64,000 nucleotides of DNA from NCBI GenBank assembly GCA_025454955.1, contig JALONL010000015.1, forward strand, positions 1-64,000. The letters are read 5' to 3'. The stretch is from Bacteroidia bacterium (GTDB lineage: Bacteria; Bacteroidota; Bacteroidia; Palsa-965). The notes under the pieces are model-generated. The model was not told where the DNA came from. It ran no database searches and saw only the letters and a program-made list of their open reading frames with translations. Positions within the stretch are counted from its first letter, which is position 1, and every line of letters starts with the position of its first letter. Below, one piece after another: positions 17,816 to 26,966 of the stretch. A program made the translations under genes and the position numbers.

Positions 17816-17912
17816 CCTGAAACAATCAATCTCTCGTTTTTATACGATAAATTACGCAAAGATCGTAGAGAAACCCTTACTTTTGGGTCGCTCAACGATC
17901 TTTTCTCATTTT

Positions 17913-20102
17913 ATGAAAGTAAACAACCACCCCCGCGTACTTCTATTCTTCGCTCTGCTGGTCTTTACCGCTGTTCCGGCCTGGTCTCAAATCCTTAATC
18001 CGGTAAAATGGTCATCGTCGGTAGTAAAAACAGGCGAGGGCACGGCCGAACTTGTGGTACAGGCCACAATACAGAAAACCTGGCACCTCTACACCCAGAA
18101 TCCGGGCGATGGCCCGCTGCCTACTGCATTTTCGTTTAAACCCTCGCCCGATTATCAGTTGGTGGGCGGTGTAATTGAAGGAAAGGCTATTAAGAAGTTT
18201 GAGGAAATGTTTGGCGGCGAAATCAGCTACTATGAAAACTCGGCCACATTCCGCCAGAAAATAAAAGTACTCAACCCGAAACCGTTTACCATTAACGGTG
18301 TGGTAGAAGGCATGTCGTGCGACGATTCGCGCTGTGTGCAGCTGGATCCGTTTAAGCTGGTTTTTGAGGTGAAAGATGTGTTGGGCGGTGCGGGTGTGCC
18401 TGCTCCCACAGGCCCCACCGGTGCAACGGGATCAACGGGTTCTACGGGAAGCACAGGCTCAACCGGTTCACTGCCGGTAAATTCCGATCCGGGCAATGCG
18501 GCCGCTGGCGGCAACTCATCGGGCTGCGGCTGCGATTCGCTTAAAGCATTGATTGCAGGTCTGAATGTGTCGGGCAGCAATTCACCCAAAAAAATTGCCT
18601 TCAACGGCCCCTGCAAGTTCGAGTTGAACAAACCGATGGATGTGAAGCTCGAAGATGCTGGCGAGGCCGAAGACAAATCGTTCTGGGGAATTTTTATTGC
18701 GGGATTCATTGGCGGCTTTCTGGCCCTGCTTACACCCTGCGTGTTCCCCATGATTCCGATGACGGTGAGCTTTTTCACCAAGCGCAGTAAAGATCGTGCA
18801 ACGGGTATTCGTAATGCAATGATTTATGCCTTATCAATCATTATTATTTACGTAACCCTCGGGCTGCTTGTAACCAGCATTTTCGGTTCGGATGCGTTGA
18901 ATGAAATGTCGAGCAATGTATTTTTCAACCTGTTGTTCTTTGTAGTGTTCATCATTTTCGCCGTATCGTTTTTCGGTGCGTTTGAAATTGTATTACCCAG
19001 CAGCTTAGTAAACAAAGTAGATCAGGCCTCAGACCGTGGTGGTTTAATTGGCATACTCTTTATGGCATTTACGCTTTCGCTGGTTTCGTTTTCGTGTACA
19101 GGCCCAATTATCGGCACCCTGCTTGTGGAAACCGGACGCGACGGCAATTTCCTCGGGCCTGCCATTGGTATGTTTGGATTTTCGCTGGCGCTGGCGCTGC
19201 CGTTTGCATTGTTTGCCATGTTCCCGGGCTGGCTCAATTCGCTGCCCAAATCGGGCGGCTGGCTCAATTCCGTTAAAGTAACATTGGGCTTTATAGAAAT
19301 TGCGCTGGCACTCAAGTTCTTGTCCAATGTAGATCTGGCCTATCATTGGGGATTTCTCACGCGGGAAGTATTTCTTGCGTTTTGGATCATCATTGCCTTT
19401 CTTATTGGCTTCTACCTGCTGGGCAAAATCAAATTCTCGCACGACAGTGAGTTGAAATACGTAAGTGTTCCCCGCATCATGTTTACCATTATCACTTTTT
19501 CATTTGGTGTGTATATGATTCCGGGACTGTGGGGCGCACCCACCAACTTCATCAGCGGTTATCTTCCGCCCTCTTATTACAAAGAATGGAAAGACCCCAA
19601 CGAAGGCGATTGCCCGATTGGTCTGAACTGTTTCCACGATTTTGAAGAAGGTATGTGCTATGCAAAAAGTGTGGGCAAACCTGTACTGGTAGATTTTACA
19701 GGCTACGCCTGCGTAAACTGCCGGAAAATGGAAGACAACGTATGGCCCAAACCCGAAGTATATAAACTCATCAACAATGATTATGTACTGATTTCACTTT
19801 ATGTGGATGATAAAAAAGAACTCCCTGCCAACAAACAGTTTACTACACCCGATGGAGTAAAAATTACCACCTACGGTAAAAAATGGAGTTTGATGGAGCG
19901 CGAAAATTTCAATCAGAACTCACAACCGCTGTATGTGTTAATGGATAATGAAGGCAAGGTACTTGCCAAGCCACAGGGCTACACGCCCAATCCTACCGAT
20001 TATGCGTTGTATCTCGAAAAAGGCATAAGGGTTTACAAAGAGCGCAAAGCCAAAGCCGATGAACAGGCAGCGCCCAAAGCCGATTCTGTCATCACAAAGT
20101 AA
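17913..20102 (+). CDS. dsbD: Thiol:disulfide interchange protein DsbD with collagen-like linker
   Basis: 729 residues from ATG 17913. DsbD passes electrons from cytoplasmic thioredoxin across the inner membrane to periplasmic thiol proteins. Order: signal peptide (to about 26); alpha domain with Cys135 and Cys141; a Gly-x-x linker at about 167-186 built from GST units, then Cys205/Cys207; a beta domain of about eight helices with Cys276 in ALLTPCVFPMIP and a second cysteine in SFSCTGPIIGTLL; and a C-terminal thioredoxin domain with Cys600-V-N-Cys603 (FTGYACVNCRKME). The collagen-like linker is not part of E. coli DsbD. A TACTTTTG box at 17878 may be its -7 element. Confidence 0.92.
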   Translation: MKVNNHPRVLLFFALLVFTAVPAWSQILNPVKWSSSVVKTGEGTAELVVQATIQKTWHLYTQNPGDGPLPTAFSFKPSPDYQLVGGVIEGKAIKKFEEMFGGEISYYENSATFRQKIKVLNPKPFTINGVVEGMSCDDSRCVQLDPFKLVFEVKDVLGGAGVPAPTGPTGATGSTGSTGSTGSTGSLPVNSDPGNAAAGGNSSGCGCDSLKALIAGLNVSGSNSPKKIAFNGPCKFELNKPMDVKLEDAGEAEDKSFWGIFIAGFIGGFLALLTPCVFPMIPMTVSFFTKRSKDRATGIRNAMIYALSIIIIYVTLGLLVTSIFGSDALNEMSSNVFFNLLFFVVFIIFAVSFFGAFEIVLPSSLVNKVDQASDRGGLIGILFMAFTLSLVSFSCTGPIIGTLLVETGRDGNFLGPAIGMFGFSLALALPFALFAMFPGWLNSLPKSGGWLNSVKVTLGFIEIALALKFLSNVDLAYHWGFLTREVFLAFWIIIAFLIGFYLLGKIKFSHDSELKYVSVPRIMFTIITFSFGVYMIPGLWGAPTNFISGYLPPSYYKEWKDPNEGDCPIGLNCFHDFEEGMCYAKSVGKPVLVDFTGYACVNCRKMEDNVWPKPEVYKLINNDYVLISLYVDDKKELPANKQFTTPDGVKITTYGKKWSLMERENFNQNSQPLYVLMDNEGKVLAKPQGYTPNPTDYALYLEKGIRVYKERKAKADEQAAPKADSVITK

Positions 20103-20113
20103 TTTCACCCCAC

Positions 20114-20151
20114 AAAAAAATCCCGCATCCATTCCGATGCGGGATTTTTTT
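20114..20151. terminator. Bidirectional terminator between dsbD and the HD gene
   Basis: TCCCGCATC (20121-20129) pairs with GATGCGGGA (20136-20144), with A and T runs on the two outer sides. It serves two convergent genes whose stops are at 20102 and 20150. Confidence 0.88.
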
Positions 20152-20812
20152 ATGCCTTCATACTTCCATTCCACTCGGCATAAAACTGATCGAGGAACTG
20201 AAGCATAAAATCATGCCGCTGTTGGGCAAGTTGTTTGCCGGTGGTGGTGTTCATCTTATCTTTCAGCAGCAGCAGTTTTTCGTAGAAGTGGTTAATGGTT
20301 GGGGCTTTGAGGTTTTTGTATTCATCGCGGCTCATGTTCGGTTTGGGAGCAATGGCCGGATTATAAAGCTCGTGATTTTTGTAGCCGCCGTAGGTGAATG
20401 CGCGTGCAATGCCAATGGCGCCAATGGCATCGAGGCGGTCGGCATCCTGCACCACCTGCATTTCGGGCGAGGTAAATTGTGGTGTGCCGAGACTGGCTTT
20501 AAACGACATGTGGCGGATGATGTTTTGCACATGCTCAATACGCGCCTCGTCGAGCCCTTGTGCTTTCAGAAACTCACCGGCCAGTTGCGGGCCCAGTTCT
20601 TCGTTGCCGTGGTGAAATTTACTGTCGGCAATGTCGTGAAGCAGTGCGGCCAGTTCAACCACGAGTGTGTCCACCTTTTCGGTGTGGCTGATGAGCCTTG
20701 CGGTGTTGCGTACACGCTCAATGTGCCACCAGTCGTGACCGGCTTCGGCGTTTTGCAGTGTTTCGCGCACATACGCTTCGGTGCGTGCCAGTAAATTTTC
20801 GTGAAAAGTCAT
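20150..20812 (-). CDS. HD-domain phosphohydrolase
   Basis: 220 residues. Metal-binding HD motifs are clear: AGHDWWHIERV with the first histidine, ELAALLHDIADSKF with His-Asp, IIRHMSF, and QDADRLDAIGAIGIAR with the last aspartate. The layout matches the YedJ group of small HD hydrolases, presumed to act on nucleotides or other phosphoesters; the substrate cannot be read. It starts three bases after the lptB stop, so it is translationally linked to it. Confidence 0.85.
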   Translation of the reverse strand: MTFHENLLARTEAYVRETLQNAEAGHDWWHIERVRNTARLISHTEKVDTLVVELAALLHDIADSKFHHGNEELGPQLAGEFLKAQGLDEARIEHVQNIIRHMSFKASLGTPQFTSPEMQVVQDADRLDAIGAIGIARAFTYGGYKNHELYNPAIAPKPNMSRDEYKNLKAPTINHFYEKLLLLKDKMNTTTGKQLAQQRHDFMLQFLDQFYAEWNGSMKA

Positions 20813-20815
20813 TCG

Positions 20816-21544
20816 TCAGATGCGGCGCAGTTCGAAATTCATACCGAGATATACTTTGCGCACCTGTTCGTCGGCGGCAAGTTCTTCGGCGGTGCCGGCT
20901 TTGAGTATCTGCCCTTCAAACAGCAGGTAGGCGCGGTCAACCAATGCCAGCGTTTCGTGTACGTTGTGGTCGGTAATTAGAATACCGATGTTCTTTTTCT
21001 TGAGGCTGAACACCACCTGCTGAATATCTTCCACCGCAATCGGATCGACACCGGCAAAAGGCTCATCGAGCAGAATAAACTTGGGTGAAGTGGCTAAGGC
21101 GCGGGCAATTTCGGTACGTCTTCGCTCGCCACCCGAAAGGTTATCGCCCATGTTTTTGCGTATGTGATGCAGGGCAAACTCGTCGAGCAAAGTTTCGAGT
21201 TTCTGTTCCTGTTCGCCTTTGGTGAGCTTGGTCATTTGCAGCACGGCGCGGATATTGTCTTCCACACTCAGCTTGCGAAACACCGATTTTTCCTGCGCCA
21301 GATAGCCAATGCCCAACTGCGCACGGCGGTACATGGGCTCGGTGGTAATGTCTTTATCGTCGAGGTAAATGCGGCCTTCGTTCGGCTTTACCATGCCCAC
21401 AATCATGTAAAACGAAGTGGTTTTACCCGCACCGTTCGGGCCAAGCAGCCCCACAATTTCGCCCTGGCGTACCTCTATGGAAACGCCTTTCACCACCGTG
21501 CGGCCCTTGTATCGTTTTACAATGTGTTCGGCTCCGAGAATCAT
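20816..21544 (-). CDS. lptB: LPS export ABC transporter ATPase
   Basis: 242 residues from ATG 21544 (a TTG three codons upstream is less likely). LptB is the cytoplasmic ATPase that powers lipopolysaccharide extraction by LptFG and transport to the outer membrane. Walker A is GPNGAGKTT, the signature is [15 protein letters not shown], Walker B is [13 protein letters not shown] and the switch histidine is in [11 protein letters not shown]. The sequence [18 protein letters not shown] is characteristic of LptB. It follows the DUF5686-type outer-membrane protein gene by 51 bases, which fits an outer-membrane biogenesis operon. Confidence 0.93.
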   Translation of the reverse strand: MILGAEHIVKRYKGRTVVKGVSIEVRQGEIVGLLGPNGAGKTTSFYMIVGMVKPNEGRIYLDDKDITTEPMYRRAQLGIGYLAQEKSVFRKLSVEDNIRAVLQMTKLTKGEQEQKLETLLDEFALHHIRKNMGDNLSGGERRRTEIARALATSPKFILLDEPFAGVDPIAVEDIQQVVFSLKKKNIGILITDHNVHETLALVDRAYLLFEGQILKAGTAEELAADEQVRKVYLGMNFELRRI

Positions 21545-21595
21545 GCCTTGCAAAGATGCAGAAAAAGTGTGAATGAGTGTGTCTGCATACCGGCA

Positions 21596-24058
21596 TCAGA
21601 ACAACACCTGCATCGAAATACGCACACCCACTTTCTGAATGCCGGGATGATCGAGGTAACGCAAACGCCAGAACACATCGACACGGAAAAACTTAAAGAT
21701 GTTTTCGATACCCGCACCTGTTTCCATAAACGGCCCGCGGTTTAACGTATAAAGCGCCGACGGAAAAAGTATCTCCGCCCGGTTATCGGCCCTCGCACTA
21801 CCCACCAGCCCGCGAAACGAAACCACCTCGCGCCATTTCAGTTTGCGCATGAGCGGAATTTTGTTGAGGAAAAATCCATCGAAATGATGAATGAGGATAC
21901 ACTGCGCATACTGGTCGCTGGCAAACTCAAAATAGTTCATCGTATTAAATGCGGCCCAATCGTAAATTATGGTTTCGTTGCCCGCGTGAAGCACCATGAG
22001 CGGAAACGGCACCGTGCCCCATATTTTCCCGGCTTCGAGCACGTAATTGATATAACCGATGGGATTGATGCGAATGCGGTCGTCCACATTAATACTCAGC
22101 CGCTGGTAAGCATAATCGCTTCCGAAAACGCCTTTCAAACCCACGTTGTATTGCACCTGCACAATGGGATAAATTGTACCGAGGCTCACGCGCGAAAACA
22201 CACTTTCCACATACCGCTCCTGATACGCAAAGCGCGTGGTAAGCTGTATTTCGGAAGCGGTAATGCCGGGTTTGAATTCGTGCGCACCGTTGTCGAGCGG
22301 ATGCAGATACACTGTGGAACCCAGCGGGTAAAGATTCCGGCTCAGCAGATTGAGTTTGGTATTGAGGCCCGGAAACCAGTCGCGCTCATACCACAAACTG
22401 TACTGCTCCACACGCAGCATATTGTCGAGCGGTGTGCGACGGAAAAGCGCGGCCAAACCATTGTCGGCCGTAAATGCATTGTTGCTCTGGCCCAGAATTT
22501 CGTAGTCGTTTTTATAGTTGCCGCCCACAAGCTGCCGCGGCTTTTTGGTAATAAACGACTTGAACGCAAACGAGTATTTAAAATCATCGTCGCGGAAACC
22601 GTAAGCCGTGTATCCGCTTAACTCCACCCATTTGCTGAAACTGTTGCTCGTTCGTCCGCCCACACGAATGCGCCAGCCTTCAATGAGGTTGCTGCTCACC
22701 GTGTTGTACCACGGGCCCAATTCAATTGGCCCCATCACCTTGTAGCCGGTGTAAGTGGTAATGATTACGTTTTCCCAGGTTTTATACACCGGCAAATGTT
22801 GTATCGAATCCACCATCGCATAAATCTGCCGCTCGGTAGCATTCAGCGAATCGTGCCGGGCCGAAATCCAGAAAGCACTGTCGCGCTTTTCGGCACCTTC
22901 CTGCACCACCAGATTATCGGTGCGGGTGTAAAATTCTTCGTCGCGGGGTTTGCCCACCACAATGTTTTTGTACGACGAAGTTTTGCGCCCATACATACCT
23001 AATTTTTTATCCTGCAGGGCAAAATCGGCCACCATTTTTTCCTTCACCAGCATCCATTTTCCCGAAGCATTGTCGAATTCCTGAATGATGGAAAATGCGT
23101 TTACATAATTGATGTTGGCATCGTCGGTAATTTTCATCTCAATGCGTTTGAGCGCAAAGGACGTGTCGGCAATCCACATATTACCTTCAAACAAAAGCTC
23201 CTGTTTACGGCGTGGTTTGAACTGGATGTGGTAGCACCAGTGACCGCCCACCATGAGGCTGTCGTTGAGGTAATATTTGTAATAGAAAATGCCGTTGTCG
23301 GAAATCGGGCTTACGAAGAGTTTGCCAAAGAGCAGAATATTATTGTCGTACAAATTGGCATTCTGATACATTTCGCCGGTGAGTTTCGAAATGCTGGCAT
23401 CTTCCACGCCCGATACTTTCGAGCCTTTAATTACTTCCTTGCGCAAACGCGGATCGGTACGGTAGTAAAAATCGGAAACCGACTCGCTGAAAAACAGCGG
23501 CAATTTGGGCTTTTCGGTGGGGTTGGTAGAGTCGATGTTATCGAAAATAAATTTTACCGGCTGCAATACCTTGCGTTGCTTGAATTCCTCGGTAATATTA
23601 TTGAGGTCGAATTCCATTTTGTTATAGACCTCGTATTCGTAGGCATCGTATTTTTCTTCGTTGTTGTTATCGCGGTTTGCCCATACGCCTCGCAGAATGC
23701 GGTAAGCCGGGTTTTCGCCGGGGCGGATAACCACTTCGGCAAGGCTGTTGGCATTTATTTCCATACCAATATTAACCACCTGTGCCGCCACATTTTTTTT
23801 GAGCGGCAGCGTCACATTTTTGTAGCCGATGTAAGTGGCGCGTATCGAATCGGTGAGGCGCGACGAAGTGATGCGATAATTTCCTTCCACGTCCGACACG
23901 GCACCAATATTGGTTCCGAGCAGATACACGCTTACAAAGGGCATCGGCTCGTTGGTGGCCTTGTCGTAAATTTTTCCGGATATACGGTATTGCTGCTGTG
24001 CCCAAATACTGGACGCACATAAAACCAACATCACCGCACACAGTAGTCGTTGAAGCAT
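21596..24058 (-). CDS. DUF5686-type outer-membrane protein with carboxypeptidase-regulatory-like domain
   Basis: 820 residues. A signal peptide (ending IWAQ) is followed by a CarboxypepD_reg-like beta-sandwich at about 22-110 (YRISGKIYDKATNEPMPFVSVYLLGT, GIGA-type turn in SDVEGNYRI). The remaining 700 residues match the pattern of DUF5686 proteins: AYRILRGVWANRDNNN, KAWT-like strands and a long C-terminal beta-barrel ending RISMQVLF with a terminal aromatic residue. The family is thought to sit in the outer membrane; the transported or bound ligand is unknown. It heads an operon with lptB and the HD hydrolase. Confidence 0.8.
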   Translation of the reverse strand: MLQRLLCAVMLVLCASSIWAQQQYRISGKIYDKATNEPMPFVSVYLLGTNIGAVSDVEGNYRITSSRLTDSIRATYIGYKNVTLPLKKNVAAQVVNIGMEINANSLAEVVIRPGENPAYRILRGVWANRDNNNEEKYDAYEYEVYNKMEFDLNNITEEFKQRKVLQPVKFIFDNIDSTNPTEKPKLPLFFSESVSDFYYRTDPRLRKEVIKGSKVSGVEDASISKLTGEMYQNANLYDNNILLFGKLFVSPISDNGIFYYKYYLNDSLMVGGHWCYHIQFKPRRKQELLFEGNMWIADTSFALKRIEMKITDDANINYVNAFSIIQEFDNASGKWMLVKEKMVADFALQDKKLGMYGRKTSSYKNIVVGKPRDEEFYTRTDNLVVQEGAEKRDSAFWISARHDSLNATERQIYAMVDSIQHLPVYKTWENVIITTYTGYKVMGPIELGPWYNTVSSNLIEGWRIRVGGRTSNSFSKWVELSGYTAYGFRDDDFKYSFAFKSFITKKPRQLVGGNYKNDYEILGQSNNAFTADNGLAALFRRTPLDNMLRVEQYSLWYERDWFPGLNTKLNLLSRNLYPLGSTVYLHPLDNGAHEFKPGITASEIQLTTRFAYQERYVESVFSRVSLGTIYPIVQVQYNVGLKGVFGSDYAYQRLSINVDDRIRINPIGYINYVLEAGKIWGTVPFPLMVLHAGNETIIYDWAAFNTMNYFEFASDQYAQCILIHHFDGFFLNKIPLMRKLKWREVVSFRGLVGSARADNRAEILFPSALYTLNRGPFMETGAGIENIFKFFRVDVFWRLRYLDHPGIQKVGVRISMQVLF

Positions 24059-24297
24059 TTTTACTCAGAGGCTTGGGAATTCTAAGGTAGTGAATATTCC
24101 TGTAAAAAATGATTTATTGGGCAGGGAGTGATTACAAATTTTATTGCAGGCTTTATTTGCAAGGTGCTACTGATGACTTGTAAAAAATGGGGAAAGCACG
24201 GTTTTTGATAAATACAAATCAAAATTTATCTTTTTTATTAATTTCTGTTTAATTCTGAAAAAATATTATTAATCCATATTTGCAAAAGGACAAACCC

Positions 24298-25071
24298 ATG
24301 AAAAAACAAATTGCTCTTATTCCCCTGCTTTTGCTTTTATCAGGAAGTACTTGTTGCTATCGCCTGCACGCGCAGGAAAAAGACATAATACATCGAATCT
24401 CTCTGCAAATAAATCGTTATTCACCACTCGAAATAATTCATTTATACGGGCCTTACACTATTGATTCAAAATCAACCACAAGTTTTCAGATTGGTTATTC
24501 GAGAAACTATATTTTCAGGAATCATACCGGTTTATCGCCCGAACTGTCGGCAGGTGTATCACCTTACAATGTCGGATTTTATATTCCTCCGGGTCAGGTT
24601 CCACAAATTGATTTTAACGAAGAACGTTACAGACAGAATATACGCAGCTACTGGTATGTCCAACTTTCCTTAATGAGTGCTTATTCTATTTCCGTAAGAA
24701 ATGACGAAACAATAAGTTTCAGGGGCGGAATTGGTATCAGAAGAGACCAGGACAGGATAGTAGGTCAGGGCTCACAGTATAGACCGTCAAGGACTGCTCC
24801 CGGGGTGCGCATATTTTCATTGCAAACTGCATCGCGGGAGTGGCGCAATATGCTCACTTTCCCTGTGGGTTTATATTGGGAAAAACCCTTCGCCAAAAGA
24901 TTATTCCTCAATGCCGGTTTACGATTTACCTGGCTCACGCGCGACTGGGCCACCGGCGATTACGTGTTTTTTCCCGGCTATGATCAGGAAAGCCGTGGAA
25001 TAGTAAGTATGGGTAATTATTATCTGGGTATTGATCTCGGCTTTAGCTGGCGAAAAAAACAAGCCAACTAA
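24298..25071 (+). CDS. Secreted protein, probable outer-membrane barrel
   Basis: 257 residues from ATG 24298, preceded by AAAAGGA. The N-terminus is a signal peptide (QIALIPLLLLLSGSTCCYRLHAQ). The rest alternates polar and hydrophobic residues (TTSFQIGYSRNYIFRN, SYWYVQLSLMSAYSISV, ISFRGGIGIRR, YYLGIDLGFSWRKK) as in small beta-barrel proteins. No known family is recognised. The coding sequence is AT-richer than its neighbours, and the 240 bases upstream are AT-rich with no gene. Confidence 0.7.
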   Translation: MKKQIALIPLLLLLSGSTCCYRLHAQEKDIIHRISLQINRYSPLEIIHLYGPYTIDSKSTTSFQIGYSRNYIFRNHTGLSPELSAGVSPYNVGFYIPPGQVPQIDFNEERYRQNIRSYWYVQLSLMSAYSISVRNDETISFRGGIGIRRDQDRIVGQGSQYRPSRTAPGVRIFSLQTASREWRNMLTFPVGLYWEKPFAKRLFLNAGLRFTWLTRDWATGDYVFFPGYDQESRGIVSMGNYYLGIDLGFSWRKKQAN

Positions 25072-25078
25072 TTGCCTG

Positions 25079-25600
25079 CTACACCAACTGCGCAAACGCC
25101 CGCTCTGCAATAATCTTAAACCAGGCCGTAAATTTCTCGGGCTCGTTGGCTAATTGAGTCTGCAATTCATGGCGGCTTATCCATTTCCAGTCCATTACTT
25201 CGGCCGGATCGGGTTGCGGATTGGTATCGGAGGTGCCGGTGAAAACGTGATCGAGTTCGTGCTCCACAAGATTGTGATCGAGTTCGGCGCGGTAGATGAA
25301 CTGGAACTGGGATGTAAGCTCGCATTCAAGTCCCATTTCTTCGCGCAGGCGGCGCACGGCTGCGTGAGCGGTACTTTCGCCGGGACGCGGATGGCTGCAG
25401 CAGGTGTTTGTCCAAAGTCCGCCCGAATGGTACTTTTCCAATGCGCGGCGGTGTATGAGCAACTCGCCACGGCTGTTGAACACAAACACCGAAATGGCAC
25501 GATGCAAAAGCCCAAGGCGATGTGCCTCCAGCTTTTCCATTTGTCCGGTTTCCTGGTCGTTTTCGTTTACCAGTACCACATTTTCGGCGGTGTGCATCAT
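25079..25600 (-). CDS. idi: Isopentenyl-diphosphate delta-isomerase, type 1
   Basis: 173 residues. This Nudix-fold enzyme interconverts IPP and DMAPP, supplying both precursors for prenyl chains. The catalytic cysteine is in LWTNTCCSHPRPGE, the Nudix-type glutamates are in AAVRRLREEMGLE, and the metal-binding and catalytic segment AELDHNLVEHELDHVF is present. It is the last gene of the carotenoid operon, and its ATG overlaps the preceding stop by four bases (ATGA), so the genes are translated together. Confidence 0.92.
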   Translation of the reverse strand: MMHTAENVVLVNENDQETGQMEKLEAHRLGLLHRAISVFVFNSRGELLIHRRALEKYHSGGLWTNTCCSHPRPGESTAHAAVRRLREEMGLECELTSQFQFIYRAELDHNLVEHELDHVFTGTSDTNPQPDPAEVMDWKWISRHELQTQLANEPEKFTAWFKIIAERAFAQLV

Positions 25601-26130
25601 TTTTTTGCGGACGCTTCTTTCTTAATTGCGCTGAGTTGCTGTTTCTCGGCTGCGGTTAATTGTTCGCACTGATCGAGATACTTTGCAATGCGTGTGTAAA
25701 GATCGTTATCATCGGCCGATAATTTCTTCAATCCGTCCAGCAAAAACTTTTTATCGGCGGCAATTTCATCGTTATAGCCCAGAAACGAAGGTGCGCCGCA
25801 CTGTACCGTAAAACGCAGGTAGCGCAGTTCCATCGACTGGTTTTGCTTTGCCACAGCCGCATCAATTTTGGCCTTACCGTTGTTGAAGCGTGTAAGTTTG
25901 GTGTACGGATTCGACGAATACTGTGCATGTATGGTTTCGGCCGCTCCAAGGTAGCAGTAATATACCACATTGCTTTCGAGCGTATGTCCGCGCAAACTGG
26001 CCAGCAGCGCATCGCAGTTAGACTCCGATTTGCTGGCACTCTCAAAATTGATACGCACTTTCACCAGCGTAGGCGAAGGCGGTGTAGCAGCCAGTGCAAG
26101 CACAGAAAGCAAAAGAATAATTACGCGCAT
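25597..26130 (-). CDS. Exported protein of unknown function in the carotenoid operon
   Basis: 177 residues with a signal peptide (VIILLLSVLALAATPPSP). The mature part (SESNCDALLASLRGHTLESNVVYYCYLGAAETIHAQYSSNPYTKLTRFNNGKAKIDAAVAK, then RYLRFTVQCGAPSFLGYNDEI) is helical and I recognise no catalytic motif. Its start overlaps the crtB stop by one base and its stop overlaps idi by four, so it is firmly locked into the operon. A link to carotenoid or membrane biogenesis is suggested by context only. Confidence 0.75.
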   Translation of the reverse strand: MRVIILLLSVLALAATPPSPTLVKVRINFESASKSESNCDALLASLRGHTLESNVVYYCYLGAAETIHAQYSSNPYTKLTRFNNGKAKIDAAVAKQNQSMELRYLRFTVQCGAPSFLGYNDEIAADKKFLLDGLKKLSADDNDLYTRIAKYLDQCEQLTAAEKQQLSAIKKEASAKK

Positions 26131-26966
26131 CAGATCAGGTTAAGACTGTGCCGCACGTAGGAGGTCACAAACAACGCATACTTGCGGCGGTTGGGAATAC
26201 GCACACGCTCGTCGAGAATATTGCGCGGTGCCATCGACTTGATTTTGCGGAACAACGAGAAATAGTAGATATACGCCACATACACCCCAAACCTTGCCTT
26301 GCGCGAAAGTTTGAGAATGCCTTCGTAACCGCTTCTGAAATCCACTTCAATATCGTCTTCCACACGGCGCTTGGTTTCTTCGTTCCAGCGCGAAATATCG
26401 ACACCCGGAAAATACGTGCGGCCAAGTCCCACATAATCTTCGCGCATATCGCGCAGGAAGTTTATTTTCTGGAAAGCCGAGCCCAAACGCATGGCATACC
26501 AGCGCAGTTCTTCGTATTTGCTGTTGTCGCCTTCCACAAAAACTTTGAGGCACATCAGCCCCACTACTTCGGCCGAACCGAGAATGTATTTTTCGTATTC
26601 GTCCTGATTGTATTCGCGCTTGCCCAAATCCATTTCCATGCTGAACAGGAATGCGTCAATCAGTTCGCGGTCTATGCCGTAGCGGTTTACCACGTCCTGA
26701 AAGCTTTGCAGGATAGGATTTAAACTGATACGCTGCTCAATGGCGAGGTACGTATCGCGACGAAAATCGTCGAGCAGTTGTTTTTTGTCGTAGTCGTGAA
26801 ACGTATCCACAATTTCATCGGCAAAGCGCACGAAGCCGTAAATGGAATAAATGGGATCGCGGAATTCTTTGGCAAGAAAGCGGATGCCCAGCGAGAACGA
26901 GGTACTGTAGGCGCGCGTTACCTGCCGGCTGGTGCGGATGCAAACGTGGTCATACAAGCTTTTCAT
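26130..26966 (-). CDS. crtB: Phytoene synthase
   Basis: 278 residues from ATG 26966. CrtB joins two geranylgeranyl diphosphates head to head to make phytoene, the first committed carotenoid step. Both Asp-rich Mg-diphosphate motifs are intact: Asp50-x-x-x-Asp54 (FADEIVD) and Asp173-x-x-x-Asp177 (RDMREDYVGLGRTYFP). STSFSLGIRFL at the N-terminus is also typical. An ATG seven codons upstream is possible but would overlap crtI by 38 rather than 17 bases. Confidence 0.93.
   Translation of the reverse strand: MKSLYDHVCIRTSRQVTRAYSTSFSLGIRFLAKEFRDPIYSIYGFVRFADEIVDTFHDYDKKQLLDDFRRDTYLAIEQRISLNPILQSFQDVVNRYGIDRELIDAFLFSMEMDLGKREYNQDEYEKYILGSAEVVGLMCLKVFVEGDNSKYEELRWYAMRLGSAFQKINFLRDMREDYVGLGRTYFPGVDISRWNEETKRRVEDDIEVDFRSGYEGILKLSRKARFGVYVAYIYYFSLFRKIKSMAPRNILDERVRIPNRRKYALFVTSYVRHSLNLI

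Noticed and set aside
26148..26723. Long plus-strand frame opposite crtB
   Set aside because: It is the shadow of crtB; its translation has no motif and crtB carries all catalytic residues.
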